This document shows, in pieces, positions 52,122 through 62,028 of a stretch of 64,000 nucleotides of DNA (position 1 is the first letter of the stretch; each line of letters starts with the position of its first letter). Origin of the DNA: Psychroserpens burtonensis DSM 12212 (GTDB lineage Bacteria; Bacteroidota; Bacteroidia; Flavobacteriales; Flavobacteriaceae). The stretch is from assembly GCF_000425305.1 (NCBI RefSeq), contig NZ_AUDE01000027.1, forward strand, positions 1-64,000, written 5' to 3'. Below the pieces are notes generated by a model. It saw nothing but the letters and a program-made list of their open reading frames with translations, ran no database searches and was not told the origin of the DNA. Made by a program: the position numbers and the translations under genes.

Positions 52122-53777
52122 ATGCGTTACCTTATCTTATTTTGTCTTGTTTTAAGTGCATCAAGCTGTAAACCTTCCAACGAGAAAACCTCTAAAGAGG
52201 ATGCTGCCAGTGAAACAGAAGCCTCTGATGATATGAGCGCTATTTCAACTAAAGACTTTAGGGAGTTTAAAGTGTTGGATTCTAAATATATCAATACTTC
52301 AGAATTGTGGGACGTATTTAACGACGATCTTAAGGACTTTACAGAAACAACATACAAGGCACTAAAACCATTGGTTTTAGACCAAGATATTCCTACGATT
52401 CAAAAACATATTAATGCAGGTACAGTATCTTACGAGCAACTCACTAAGTTTTATTTATATCGCATTAGACAATTTGATAGACAGAATGACCTGTCTTTAA
52501 ATTCAGTCATCGCATTAAATCCAAATGTGATTGCAGAAGCACAACAAAAAGATATAGAATTACGAAATAGAATGTTGAAACATCCAATTTTTGGGATGCC
52601 AATACTTTTAAAAGATAATATAAATACTGCAGGAATCCCAACAACCGCAGGAGCTGTCGCATTGAAAGATAATACTGTTGAAGATGCTTTTATTGTGAGC
52701 CAGTTAAAATCTAAAGGCGCTTTAATTTTAGGTAAAGCGAACTTAAGTGAATGGGCTTATTTCTTCTGTGGCGATTGTCCAAGCGGTTACTCGGCTGTTG
52801 GTGGTCAAACGTTGAATCCTTATGGTAGAAAAACCATTGATACTGGAGGATCTAGCTCAGGAAGTGGTGTTGCGGTGGCAGCTAATTTTTGTGCTGCTGC
52901 GATTGGTAGTGAAACGTCTGGTTCTATATTATCACCTGCAAGTCAGAATTCTACAGTAGGTTTTAAACCTACTATTGGTTTAGTGAGTCGTAGTGGTATT
53001 ATTCCTATTTCTTCAACTTTGGATACAGCAGGACCAATTACCAAAAACGTGATGGATAATGCTATCGTTTTAGATGCGCTTTTTGGTGAAGACGTGTCAG
53101 ACTCTAAATCTATTTATAACCTTTGGGAGAGTCCGTTCTATCAAAAAGATTTAGAAAAATCTTCTCTAAAAGGCAAGCGTTTTGGCGCATACAAGAGTTT
53201 GATGGATGACAAATTATATGCCAATGCTATTAAAGTTCTTAAAACTCAAGGTGCTGAAATTATAGATATAGAAGCAGCTGAAATTCCCCTTCCTGGATTT
53301 CTAAGATTACTCAATTTAGATATGAAAACAGATTTGGTAACCTATCTTAATACCTACGGAAATGAGAATCTCGGTTATGCATCTATTGAAGATATTATGG
53401 CTTTTAATAAGGCTGACAGTTTGAATGTGATGCCTTACGGACAATCATTATTTCAGGGCATAGCAGATGATTTTGCAACGGAAGAAGAATTCACCAAAAT
53501 TAAGGCGACTCTCAAAACTAATGGGAAACGCTTTTTTGATGAACCAATGACAGCACACCATCTAGAGGGTGTTTTATCTATAAATAATTATCATGCTGGT
53601 CATGCAGCAGTTGCAGAGTATCCTGCAATTACAGTACCAATGGGTTATACAGACGAGGGGGTGCCAAAGGGATTAACCTTTATCAGTTCTCGACTAACAG
53701 AAAAACAGTTGTTGCAATGGGCTTATGTTTATGAACAAGCCTCTAAAATGAGAATAGCACCTATTAATTATAATTAA
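52122..53777 (+). CDS. Amidase-signature family lipoprotein
   Basis: A 551-residue exported amidase. The lipobox ASSC places the lipidated Cys at residue 16. The catalytic Lys is Lys164 in ILLKDNINTAGIPTTAGA. The Ser-Ser-Lys triad continues with GGSSSGSGVAVAANFC and the nucleophile region AIGSETSGSILSPAS. It hydrolyses an amide bond of a small molecule or peptide, in the periplasm or at the cell surface. The substrate is unknown. Its last four bases overlap the end of the convergent serine-hydrolase gene. Confidence 0.92.
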   Translation: MRYLILFCLVLSASSCKPSNEKTSKEDAASETEASDDMSAISTKDFREFKVLDSKYINTSELWDVFNDDLKDFTETTYKALKPLVLDQDIPTIQKHINAGTVSYEQLTKFYLYRIRQFDRQNDLSLNSVIALNPNVIAEAQQKDIELRNRMLKHPIFGMPILLKDNINTAGIPTTAGAVALKDNTVEDAFIVSQLKSKGALILGKANLSEWAYFFCGDCPSGYSAVGGQTLNPYGRKTIDTGGSSSGSGVAVAANFCAAAIGSETSGSILSPASQNSTVGFKPTIGLVSRSGIIPISSTLDTAGPITKNVMDNAIVLDALFGEDVSDSKSIYNLWESPFYQKDLEKSSLKGKRFGAYKSLMDDKLYANAIKVLKTQGAEIIDIEAAEIPLPGFLRLLNLDMKTDLVTYLNTYGNENLGYASIEDIMAFNKADSLNVMPYGQSLFQGIADDFATEEEFTKIKATLKTNGKRFFDEPMTAHHLEGVLSINNYHAGHAAVAEYPAITVPMGYTDEGVPKGLTFISSRLTEKQLLQWAYVYEQASKMRIAPINYN

Positions 53778-54865
53778 TCAATAACTAAAGTAATCTTTTC
53801 CCACAAATCATTATCGAATGATGAGAGCGCAAAATTCACATTTTCTGCCGCTTCTCCAATTCTAATGAAGACTAATTTTTGACTTGGCACGATATAAATC
53901 TTTTGATCATCACGACCTAATGCACAATACATGTCACTTGGAGCATTTGGGATAAGCGCTCCTTGTATCTCAAATTGTGATTGTGGTAAATGATAACTCG
54001 ATTTCCCATTGAGCCACCATAAGTAACCGTATGCTTGATTGATAGCTTGCGATGTATTCGTCGCGTCGTTTAAGAAATTTTCAGATACAATTTGAGTGTC
54101 TTCCCATTTGCCATTGGCAGACGTCAATAATCCAAAACGTGCCATACTTCGCGCAGTACTCCAATAGACATTTAAATCTCCAAACGGAATCCAAGCACCA
54201 GTCATTCCTATTTTATTTTTAAGATTGGTATCAAAATAACTGTTCCAAGTTTGATTGCTTGCGCTAGAAATCACGTCTTGTAGTTTGACATATACATTGT
54301 GATATGCCCAACGATTTCCCGCATCTGCGATGTGCTGAAGATTTTCTGCGGAAATAGCGTCACCCAAAGTATCGTCCAACCCAGAATCCATAGATAGTAG
54401 ATTTTTACAGGTTATCAAATTTTCTTTTTCTAACGGAATGCTCGTCCATCCTGTTCCTAAATAATCTGAAACTTTATCGTTAATATCTAAAAGTCCTTCA
54501 TCTTCTGCAATTCCAGTTACAGTTGTTGTTAATGTTTTTCCTGCGCTTGCCCAATACCAAGCAGACGTTTCGGTATGATTATTCATGTAGGTTTCCACGA
54601 CTATTTTTCCGTTGTGAAGCATTATGAAACCCTTGGTATTCTTGTCTTCTAAAAAGTCTAAAAGTAGTTGTAAGTTGGTGTCATTCCATCCTACTTCAGA
54701 CAAAGATTTACTTTCCCATAGTTCCGAAGCAAGTGGAGGGAAATAGGTGCTTTCGTCTGGCGATGGATCTTCAGTTTGAGGCGCGTCATCTTCCGAAGAA
54801 CAATTACAAACTAAACCTAAACTCAAAAGGACCATAACAAGGTTAGATAATTTCATAGTATTCAT
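53774..54865 (-). CDS. Beta-lactamase-family serine hydrolase lipoprotein
   Basis: A 363-residue exported protein of the class C beta-lactamase/DD-peptidase/esterase fold. The signal ends in the lipobox VCNC with an SSEDD start after it. The catalytic Ser-x-x-Lys is in WYWASAGKTLTT. The second motif region has RWAYHNVYVKLQDVI (Tyr-x-Asn, as YHN). GYLWWLNGKSSYH occupies the usual third-motif region. Substrate unknown; most such flavobacterial proteins are peptidases or esterases and not resistance enzymes. Convergent overlap of 4 bases with the amidase gene. Confidence 0.87.
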   Translation of the reverse strand: MNTMKLSNLVMVLLSLGLVCNCSSEDDAPQTEDPSPDESTYFPPLASELWESKSLSEVGWNDTNLQLLLDFLEDKNTKGFIMLHNGKIVVETYMNNHTETSAWYWASAGKTLTTTVTGIAEDEGLLDINDKVSDYLGTGWTSIPLEKENLITCKNLLSMDSGLDDTLGDAISAENLQHIADAGNRWAYHNVYVKLQDVISSASNQTWNSYFDTNLKNKIGMTGAWIPFGDLNVYWSTARSMARFGLLTSANGKWEDTQIVSENFLNDATNTSQAINQAYGYLWWLNGKSSYHLPQSQFEIQGALIPNAPSDMYCALGRDDQKIYIVPSQKLVFIRIGEAAENVNFALSSFDNDLWEKITLVID

Positions 54866-54923
54866 TTTATTTTAAGACTTCTAAAGATAAAAAAGGTTTA
54901 ACGTTTAATCACAAATCATTACG

Positions 54924-54931
54924 TATCTTTG
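54924..54931 (+). promoter_or_regulatory. -7 box for rimO
   Basis: TATCTTTG fits TAnnTTTG and lies 17 bases before the ATG at 54949. No good TTG is found at the usual distance. Confidence 0.45.
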
Positions 54932-54948
54932 CCAACTGAAATTTGACT

Positions 54949-56256
54949 ATGAGAACTAAATCACTTAAGAAGAACAGAATCAATGTCGTAACACTTGGAT
55001 GTAGCAAGAATGTATATGATAGTGAAGTATTAATGGGACAATTAAAAGCCAGCGGAAAGGACGTTGTTCACGAAGAAGACGGTAATGTTGTCGTTATTAA
55101 TACCTGTGGCTTTATCAATAATGCTAAAGAGGAAAGTGTGAATACTATTCTTGAATTCATGAAAAAGAAGGAAGCAGGAGAGGTTGATAAAGTGTTTGTG
55201 ACCGGTTGTTTAAGTGAGCGTTATAAGCCAGATTTACAGAAAGAAATTCCTAACGTAGATGAATATTTTGGTACTACAGAGTTGCCTCAATTATTAAAAG
55301 CATTAGGTGCAGATTATAAGCATGAATTAATTGGTGAGCGTTTGACAACGACGCCAAAAAACTATGCATATTTAAAAATTGCTGAAGGTTGTGATCGACC
55401 TTGTAGTTTTTGTGCCATACCATTAATGCGTGGGAAGCATAAAAGTACACCTATTGAACATTTAGTTATAGAAGCTGAAAAATTAGCAGCTAATGGCGTA
55501 AAAGAGTTGATTTTGATTGCTCAAGATTTAACCTACTACGGCTTAGATATATATAAAAAACGTAATCTTGCCGAATTATTAGAGCACTTAGTTAAAGTTG
55601 AAGGTATTGAGTGGATCAGATTACATTACGCCTTTCCTACAGGTTTCCCGATGGATGTGTTAGATATTATGAAACGCGAACCTAAGATTTGTAATTATTT
55701 AGACATTCCTTTACAACACATTAGCGATTCAATTTTGAAAAGTATGCGTCGTGGAACAACTCAAGAGAAAACCACTAAATTACTTAAGGCATTTAGAGCA
55801 ACAGTTCCCGGAATGACTATTAGAACAACATTGATTGTTGGTTATCCAGGAGAAACAGAAGCCGATTTTCAAACGTTAAAGCAATGGGTTAAAGACATGC
55901 GTTTTGAGCGTATGGGCTGTTTTACCTATTCTCATGAAGAAAATACACATGCTTTTAACCTCGTAGATGATGTTCCTGAAGAAGTGAAAATGGAGCGTGC
56001 TAACCAGATTATGGAAATTCAATCTCAAATTTCTTTTGAATTGAATCAGCAAAAAATTGGACATGAATTCAAAGTGGTTATCGATAGAAAAGAAGGTAAC
56101 TATTTTGTTGGTCGTACAGAATTTGACTCTCCAGATGTTGATAACGAGGTTTTAATTGATGCTACCGTTGCATACTTAAAAACAGGTGAGTTCGCTACAG
56201 TAAAAGTTATTGAAGCAGAAGACTTTGATTTATATGCTGAAGTTGTAAATAACTAA
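54949..56256 (+). CDS. rimO: Ribosomal protein uS12 methylthiotransferase RimO
   Basis: A 435-residue radical-SAM enzyme that adds a methylthio group to an aspartate of ribosomal protein S12. The frame opens at a TTG at 54943, but the ATG at 54949 is preferred. The N-terminal UPF0004 domain has NVVTLGCSKNVYDSEVLMG, VINTCGFI and FVTGCLSERY, whose three Cys hold one iron-sulfur cluster. The radical-SAM cluster is CDRPCSFC. GYPGETEADF is the late motif. The C-terminal TRAM domain follows. Length is normal. Confidence 0.95.
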   Translation: MRTKSLKKNRINVVTLGCSKNVYDSEVLMGQLKASGKDVVHEEDGNVVVINTCGFINNAKEESVNTILEFMKKKEAGEVDKVFVTGCLSERYKPDLQKEIPNVDEYFGTTELPQLLKALGADYKHELIGERLTTTPKNYAYLKIAEGCDRPCSFCAIPLMRGKHKSTPIEHLVIEAEKLAANGVKELILIAQDLTYYGLDIYKKRNLAELLEHLVKVEGIEWIRLHYAFPTGFPMDVLDIMKREPKICNYLDIPLQHISDSILKSMRRGTTQEKTTKLLKAFRATVPGMTIRTTLIVGYPGETEADFQTLKQWVKDMRFERMGCFTYSHEENTHAFNLVDDVPEEVKMERANQIMEIQSQISFELNQQKIGHEFKVVIDRKEGNYFVGRTEFDSPDVDNEVLIDATVAYLKTGEFATVKVIEAEDFDLYAEVVNN

Positions 56257-56275
56257 GTCCATTGAGTTTCTTTGA

Positions 56276-57091
56276 TTAACAACCATTTGCTGGTCCAAAA
56301 GTAAATACGAGCTCTTGGTCAACTTGTTCTCCTTTAGAGTTTTCGGCAGGTGTCCATGGTCCTGGGATATTCTTAATAAGTTCAATGAATTTCTCATCCA
56401 GTGAAGGGTATCCCGTTGTCATTGCGTCATGTTGAACATTTGAAATAGTGCCTTCTTTTGTTATTATAAAAGAGAGTTTAATTGCGCCCAATTTGTCTTC
56501 TTTGAAAACGTTCATACTCTCTTTACTGTTCTCCCTAAAATAGGTGATAAGTGATTCTTTACCATCCCTATAAATGGCCTGCTTCTCAGGAACAACGGTT
56601 ATGTGCGGACCAAAAAAGCGTTCTTCTAAATTGCCATTCTCAGTGTTTCTTTCTTTGAATTCCGTTCTAATCGTAAAATGACTAAAGTGCTCTGTTGCTC
56701 TTAAAAGTTTTAGTTGCCCAGGTGTTAGATAATCATTAGTTCCATATTCACGTATTCTAGATTGCTCATGGTCTTTAATGATAATCACGTCTACAGAATT
56801 AATATAAGCTATTTGTTGGGCCTCTTCTTCAGTAAGAAAATCATAAATTGTTGTGGCTTTATGGATGTCTTCTTTTGTATAGGCTTCAAATCGTGTATCT
56901 ACTCCGTAATACAAGTCTGGGATTTTTTTGCTAGCCGTACGTTCTAAATTTGAGTTAATAAAAGCAAGGTCATTACTGCTTGAGGAGTTTGGGTCGTCAG
57001 TTTTAATAGTGCTGTTACAACTTGCGAAACAAAAAACTAATACGTTTAGTACAGCTAGTTTTATGCAGAAAATAATAGTGGTCTTGTTCAT
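56276..57091 (-). CDS. Lipoprotein with TonB-C-like domain
   Basis: A 271-residue exported protein. The signal ends FCFASC (Cys near residue 25), followed by an NSTIKTDDPNSSSS spacer. The middle (~60-170) is helical and unfamiliar. The last ~80 residues (GAIKLSFIITKEGTISNVQHDAM, YPSLDEKFIELIKNIPGPWTPA, VDQELVFTF) match the TonB C-terminal domain found in many Bacteroidota proteins that are not true TonB proteins. There is no membrane anchor of the TonB type. Function unknown. Confidence 0.75.
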   Translation of the reverse strand: MNKTTIIFCIKLAVLNVLVFCFASCNSTIKTDDPNSSSSNDLAFINSNLERTASKKIPDLYYGVDTRFEAYTKEDIHKATTIYDFLTEEEAQQIAYINSVDVIIIKDHEQSRIREYGTNDYLTPGQLKLLRATEHFSHFTIRTEFKERNTENGNLEERFFGPHITVVPEKQAIYRDGKESLITYFRENSKESMNVFKEDKLGAIKLSFIITKEGTISNVQHDAMTTGYPSLDEKFIELIKNIPGPWTPAENSKGEQVDQELVFTFGPANGC

Positions 57092-57365
57092 AGTCGTTCT
57101 ATTTCTAGATTAATTTATGTCAAATATAGGGTTGACAGGTAGTTATATCGCTAAGGAAAATGTAAAAAAAGTGTCAATTTTTTGTAAATTTTTTTAAAAC
57201 AAGTCTATTAAGAGGGTAGTGGTTGTCGTTTTGAGATGTATTTGAAATTTAGTTTTATGATGTGTACTGATACAGTTGGTTTTTCTCATTTCTAATCCTC
57301 TATGGGATACCTTTCCAAGATTACCAAGAACTCTTGCTTACTATTTGGACCAGAAAATCTATATT

Positions 57366-57809
57366 TTATCTTCGAGATACTATCTTAGTAAGCTCCTTAC
57401 TTAGGTCACTTTTAAATGGAAAACTTAAAACTATGATGATATTTCCTTTTGTAATTATAGTTTCTGGATGTGCTTTGCTAGGTTTTTCTCCTCCCCAAAG
57501 TAGACCTTCTACAAATCCTTTTCCTTCATTAGCATTTCTATCAAATTCAAAATATAATAGGGAACCTTTTTTTCCTTTATGCTCAAAAGTTTGACATTGC
57601 TTTTCGATTGTCTTTCCAATAATAAAACGATACATCTCTGGATTTTTGTATAACAGTTTTGATTGTATGGCTTGACATTCTATGTCTTGCGAAGATTTGT
57701 ATTCTTTAGGCAGTACAGTTGGTTTAATTTTGATAGTATTAATTGTTTCTGATGGACTAAACCCAATAGTAGAAACTATTAGAAAACACAAAGTTAAGAG
57801 CTTGTTCAT
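57366..57809 (-). CDS. Secreted protein of unknown function
   Basis: A 147-residue protein with a signal peptide (residues 1-17, ending IGFS or so). The mature part has two Cys (IECQ and KQCQ) that may pair, and GLLWGGEKPSKAHPETIITKGN, a loop-like stretch. No family recognised. Single gene. Confidence 0.6.
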   Translation of the reverse strand: MNKLLTLCFLIVSTIGFSPSETINTIKIKPTVLPKEYKSSQDIECQAIQSKLLYKNPEMYRFIIGKTIEKQCQTFEHKGKKGSLLYFEFDRNANEGKGFVEGLLWGGEKPSKAHPETIITKGNIIIVLSFPFKSDLSKELTKIVSRR

Positions 57810-58121
57810 ATAACGTATTTTTAAAAATTATAACCAATCTGTTTGTGTGCGATTTGTTTCTCTAGTGTCTTTTGTTCTTATGTTGGCTGGGTTAGAATTA
57901 ACTTAGTGAAACAAAACGAACCAAATAGGTATTCGTTTGGTTGTATAAGTTAATAGAGAGGAAGCTATCAACGACAGTATTTGTAGCTAATTTTTACTTA
58001 AAAGGCTTGTTGTCTCGCAACTGTCATATTGCTGTCATTATAGTGTCATATTGATTGTAATCGTTACGATTGGTTAATGTCTATCTTTGTCGAAGGATTA
58101 ATATAATACACTAATAAAAGA
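57810..58121. promoter_or_regulatory. Regulatory region with three phased TGTCAT repeats
   Basis: Divergent spacer upstream of the XRE/2TM gene. TGTCAT occurs at 58022, 58033 and 58044, exactly 11 bases apart, with the first and third copies sharing TGTCATATTG. They sit on one face of the helix just upstream of the TTG box, as expected of an activator-binding array. Nothing else is identified in the rest of the spacer. Confidence 0.5.
58055..58089 (+). promoter_or_regulatory. Promoter of the XRE/2TM gene with inner palindrome
   Basis: TTG (58055-58057), 24 bases, then TATCTTTG (58082-58089). Between the boxes lies the palindrome AATCG-TTA-CGATT (58059-58071), a possible operator. Confidence 0.6.
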
Positions 58122-58580
58122 ATGAATTCTGATACAATTAATTTAAGAGATATTAAACAAATGAGATTAGAACGTCATTGGTCACAGGATCAATTGGCAG
58201 AAATGAGCGGATTAAGTATAAGAACTATTCAAAGAATTGAGAATGGAGAGAATGCAGGTTTAGAGTCTTTGAAATCTTTGGCCTCGGTCTTTGAAATCAA
58301 TATAAAAGATTCGGATAAGAAAGAAGATATAGAACAGATTAGAAAAGAAGAATCATACATTCAAAATTTAAAAGGGTTTTATAAACTTTTTGCAATAGCG
58401 ATTTTAAGTTTGGTGCTTCCATTTATTATAGCACTTAACGATTTTGAAAACTGGAGTGCTTTTTTATGGATACTGTTGTCTTGGGGAGTTATATTAGGAG
58501 TCTATTCTCTAAATGTTTTTGAGGTCTTTGGAGACCAATGGAAAAGAAAAATGATTAATAAGAAGTTTAAAAAGAAGTAA
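58122..58580 (+). CDS. XRE-family helix-turn-helix regulator with 2TM domain
   Basis: A 152-residue membrane-bound regulator. Residues ~8-65 are the helix-turn-helix (IKQMRLERHWSQDQLAEMSGLSIRTIQRIE). Residues ~85-150 are the 2TM domain with two hydrophobic helices (LFAIAILSLVLPFIIAL and AFLWILLSWGVILGVYSLN) and a basic tail. This arrangement is common in flavobacteria; membrane anchoring may couple it to a surface signal. A methyltransferase gene follows after 41 bases. Confidence 0.82.
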   Translation: MNSDTINLRDIKQMRLERHWSQDQLAEMSGLSIRTIQRIENGENAGLESLKSLASVFEINIKDSDKKEDIEQIRKEESYIQNLKGFYKLFAIAILSLVLPFIIALNDFENWSAFLWILLSWGVILGVYSLNVFEVFGDQWKRKMINKKFKKK

Positions 58581-58621
58581 GAATTTATTAAGGATAGCTT
58601 GTGTAGACAGGTGTTGCGTTT

Positions 58622-59299
58622 ATGAATAAAAAAGAAAACATAATAAAAAAAACCAAGGCCCCTTGGTCAACTAAAGACGCTATGGAGCAGGTTTATAAAA
58701 TGAAACTTTGGGGTTCTAATACTTCTGCATTTTATTCTGGTAATGGGTCACATCGTCCTGAGTTAGTGAATCCATATATAGATGTTTTAACATCATTTCT
58801 AATGACTTTTAAAAGGCCTCTAGTCGTATGTGATTTAGGCTGTGGAGATTTTAATGTAGGCAAAGCATTGGTAAAGTATACTGCTAAGTATATAGCAGTA
58901 GATATCGTAGAGGGTCTCATTGTATATAATAAAGAAAAGTTTAAAGAGAAAGATTTAGAATTTCATTGTTTGGATATTGCAGTAGATGATTTGCCTTCTG
59001 GAGACTGCGCTCTATTAAGGCAAGTTTTACAACATTTATCCAATGCTGAAATAAAACGCATAGTACATAAATTAACAGATTTTAAATATGTTATTTTAAC
59101 AGAGCATGTGCCTGAAGGAGATTTTATACCTAATAAAGATATTATTTCTGGTCAAGGGATTAGGTTGAAAAAGCAAAGTGGTTTGAATATATTAACTCCG
59201 CCCTTTAATTTGAAGGTAAAAGGAGAGCGGCAATTATTGTCTGTTGTTTTAAGGGATGGTAAAGGGCTCATATTTACAACACTTTATGAACTTTTCTAG
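58622..59299 (+). CDS. SAM-dependent methyltransferase
   Basis: A 225-residue class I methyltransferase. SAM motif I is VVCDLGCGDFNVGKAL (residues ~66-80), motif II YIAVDIVEGLI, then LLRQVLQHLSNAEIKRIVHKL as motif IV/V. Some of the start (APWSTKDAMEQVYKMKLWGSN) resembles glycolipid or small-molecule methyltransferases. Substrate unknown. Follows the XRE gene on the same strand. Confidence 0.78.
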   Translation: MNKKENIIKKTKAPWSTKDAMEQVYKMKLWGSNTSAFYSGNGSHRPELVNPYIDVLTSFLMTFKRPLVVCDLGCGDFNVGKALVKYTAKYIAVDIVEGLIVYNKEKFKEKDLEFHCLDIAVDDLPSGDCALLRQVLQHLSNAEIKRIVHKLTDFKYVILTEHVPEGDFIPNKDIISGQGIRLKKQSGLNILTPPFNLKVKGERQLLSVVLRDGKGLIFTTLYELF

Positions 59300-59408
59300 G
59301 CAATGCTCAAATGTTTCGCAACGTGTTTTGATAAATTATTAGTTAACACCAGTGTGTCCAAACTTCCCTATTATATTCTTTGTATCTAATGCGTCTTAAA
59401 AATTACGC

Positions 59409-59478
59409 GAACCTTTTTGGTGGCCTTTTATATAACTATAAAAATAGTATAGGTAAAGGACCTTTAAAAAAAAGGTTC
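59409..59478. terminator. Possible long-loop hairpin between convergent genes
   Basis: GAACCTTTTT (59409-59418) and AAAAAGGTTC (59469-59478) are exact inverted arms with about 50 bases between them. The position between convergent genes suits transcript ending; the long loop makes this tentative. Confidence 0.35.
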
Positions 59479-59535
59479 AGGTACATCTTGGGTTGCAAAC
59501 TAGAATTTCCGAAGACAAAAAGATTAAAATAGATC

Positions 59536-62028
59536 CTATAATTCTGTCAAATTATTATTTACAAAAAAGACAGCGTTCACAAAAAATAGTTTTCCATTCT
59601 CCCAAAAACTTCTAAACATCACGTTGTCCACGATGTAAATAACGCTTCCGCTTCCCATACGTTGCTCGCCAAAAACCAATGACTTATTTAATTGTTTGAG
59701 CGCCTCCTGTCCTGCATAGCCAGATACGTTTTTAGGGCTGTCACCAAGATAGGCTACGTTATAACCAGTATCTAAAAGACTGTAAGACGTATTGCCTTGT
59801 TTCAATGTGAAATAATAGTCGTCATAACCAAAAGCCAGTGGATGTGTATTGTCGACATCTGTTTTAAAAATAGCACCTGTGATTAAGTTTTTAGTATTAT
59901 CACGTTCTCTGTCTGCATATTTAATGGTTTTGTTTTGATTGTTTTCTATGGAGTCTTCCGTTTGATTTCTTTTTAATCCAAAATCGTCCTTGCCAGCAAA
60001 ACTGTTTAATGCTCCATCAATAGCTATGAGTTTTCCGCCAGAGCGAACCCATGTTTTAATTTTGTCTGTAAGGTCTTCATTTAGAAAACCACTATAATAG
60101 CCATCTGGCATGACCAACACATTGTATTTTGATAAGTTAGTGCTAGACAAGTCCTTTGTATTAATTGAAGTTACTGGATAGTGAAGCTGCTGCTCAAAAA
60201 AGTGCCATAGCTCACCATAGCTTAATGATGAGGTGTAATCTCCAGAGAGTATTGCTATTTTTGGAGCATTTACTAATTTAATGTCTGGTGATCCAAAATC
60301 TGGTCCTGAGGTTGAAAATCCAGAGGTAATAGCATTTGGAGTTCTGTTATTTGAAATGGCAATGTCAAATACTTTGTCATCAAAATTAGCTACCTTTTTA
60401 TTATCTCCTCTAACAATTATTAGAGAACCTCTGTTGTATGTTTTTCCTTGAGTTGTAAACGGTTTTTCTGTAAATCGAACCTTGATATTGTTTTTAAGTA
60501 ATTCTGCAAGAAATTGTGCATCCTTCATGCTATTCCATTCAATAACGTAACCTGTAGCAGAAGAATTTGAAACAGGAGTAGCATAGCCATTCCTTAATTT
60601 ATCATTCGTGTTTACATTGCTTTTGCTCGCAATGGCACCTAATCCGTAGGCATAAGGTACAGACCAAGCCGTGATGTCATAAGTAAGAGAATCACTCAAT
60701 GCTGTGTTAGGCTCAAATAATACTTTTACCATTTTTCCTTTAGGCTGATTGGTGCTCACCACCAAATCATTAGTCGTTGTGTTGAGCTGCCCTTGTTTAG
60801 AAGACCAATAGTCAAACCCAGTTACTTTTCCGCCTTGAGCAAAACCATAAGAGATCTCATGTTTATCTAGAAGTTGGGTTAAGCTTTCAATCTTATCTGC
60901 ATGTCCTTGTAAAACATAACTCTTATATAACAGCTTTGAATTATCAAAGTAATTGCCAAACTCAGTATTCAGTTTTTTGGCATTTTGCGACGAGATTTCA
61001 ACAGTTGATATTCCAGTAGTTGTATGGTGGGTTAGTCTGTCAACTAAAGTCAATACCTCACCTTCATCATTTAAAACTCCTAATCCTGCACGTCCATGAC
61101 CTCCTTGTTCATAGGTCATTCCAATGGCTCCCATATAAGTTGGGTAGGTGTCACCATAACTTGGATATAATAAATCAAAACGTTCGCGAGTAAAATATAA
61201 CCAGCCCTCAGCATCAAAATATTTAGCATGATTTTTACCAATTTGTGTCTGGAAATCACGTTGCCAGTCGCTAATAACTTCATGAAACGGTTCGGCAGCA
61301 GGTGCGAAATAATACGGTTCGTTGATACCTTGCTCATGAAAATCTACATGAATATGAGGCAACCATTTGTTATACACTTTTAATCGCGCTTGCGTTTCGA
61401 CTTGCGTAGCCCAAGCCCAATCTCTATTTAAATCAAATAAATAATGGTTTGGTCGTCCTCCAGGCCACGGCTCGCTATGTTCGCTAGCTTGTTGGTCAAT
61501 ATTATAAGGCACGCTCGAAGTTTCATTATACCAATTCACGTAGCGATCACGGCCATCTGGATTAATACAAGGGTCAATAATCACAACCGTATTTTTTAAA
61601 TACTCTTTGTTTTTGGTCAATAATTTATAAACGGTAAGCATTGACGCTTCTGTACTTGACGCTTCATTACCATGCACATTATAACTGAGCCAAACAATCG
61701 CAATATCATTAGCAGTTGCTGTGCCTTCCAAAACGCCAGCATTTTTGAGATTATTCTCTCGTATTTGCTCTAGGTTTTTCATGTTTTCTTCGGAAGATAG
61801 ATACACTAACAGCAATGGTCGTCGCTCATTGGTTTGTCCGTATTGTTCTAATTTTAATTGCTTAGGAAGTTGCGCCTCTACATATTCAAAGTAATCAACA
61901 ACTTGATGGTGTCTGGTAAACTTTGTGCCAATGTCATAACCTAAAAAACCGGAAGGTGATTGTAGGTTTTGAGCAAAAATTGAGACAGAACAAACAAAGG
62001 CAAGGATAAAAGCGAATGACTTAATCAT
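59536..62028 (-). CDS. Secreted M14-family zinc carboxypeptidase with extra C-terminal domain
   Basis: A metallopeptidase of about 830 residues. The frame opens at 62100, but the ATG at 62028 is chosen because it starts a signal peptide (MIKSFAFILAFVCSVSIFAQ) directly. The peptidase domain has the zinc ligands in VHGNEASSTEASM (His and Glu) and HVDFHEQG (His), and the Arg/Asn contacts INPDGRDRYVNW and DLNRDWAW. A region after residue ~600 (PKIAILSGDYTSSLSYGELW, YNVLVMPDGYYSGFL, VRSGGKLIAIDG) resembles a class I glutamine-amidotransferase-like (DUF4350-type) fold. Expected to trim peptides outside the cytoplasm. Single gene. Confidence 0.9.
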   Translation of the reverse strand: MIKSFAFILAFVCSVSIFAQNLQSPSGFLGYDIGTKFTRHHQVVDYFEYVEAQLPKQLKLEQYGQTNERRPLLLVYLSSEENMKNLEQIRENNLKNAGVLEGTATANDIAIVWLSYNVHGNEASSTEASMLTVYKLLTKNKEYLKNTVVIIDPCINPDGRDRYVNWYNETSSVPYNIDQQASEHSEPWPGGRPNHYLFDLNRDWAWATQVETQARLKVYNKWLPHIHVDFHEQGINEPYYFAPAAEPFHEVISDWQRDFQTQIGKNHAKYFDAEGWLYFTRERFDLLYPSYGDTYPTYMGAIGMTYEQGGHGRAGLGVLNDEGEVLTLVDRLTHHTTTGISTVEISSQNAKKLNTEFGNYFDNSKLLYKSYVLQGHADKIESLTQLLDKHEISYGFAQGGKVTGFDYWSSKQGQLNTTTNDLVVSTNQPKGKMVKVLFEPNTALSDSLTYDITAWSVPYAYGLGAIASKSNVNTNDKLRNGYATPVSNSSATGYVIEWNSMKDAQFLAELLKNNIKVRFTEKPFTTQGKTYNRGSLIIVRGDNKKVANFDDKVFDIAISNNRTPNAITSGFSTSGPDFGSPDIKLVNAPKIAILSGDYTSSLSYGELWHFFEQQLHYPVTSINTKDLSSTNLSKYNVLVMPDGYYSGFLNEDLTDKIKTWVRSGGKLIAIDGALNSFAGKDDFGLKRNQTEDSIENNQNKTIKYADRERDNTKNLITGAIFKTDVDNTHPLAFGYDDYYFTLKQGNTSYSLLDTGYNVAYLGDSPKNVSGYAGQEALKQLNKSLVFGEQRMGSGSVIYIVDNVMFRSFWENGKLFFVNAVFFVNNNLTEL

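Noticed and set aside
53774-54865. Beta-lactam resistance gene
   Set aside because: The fold is shared by many peptidases and esterases, and nothing in the sequence points to beta-lactam hydrolysis.
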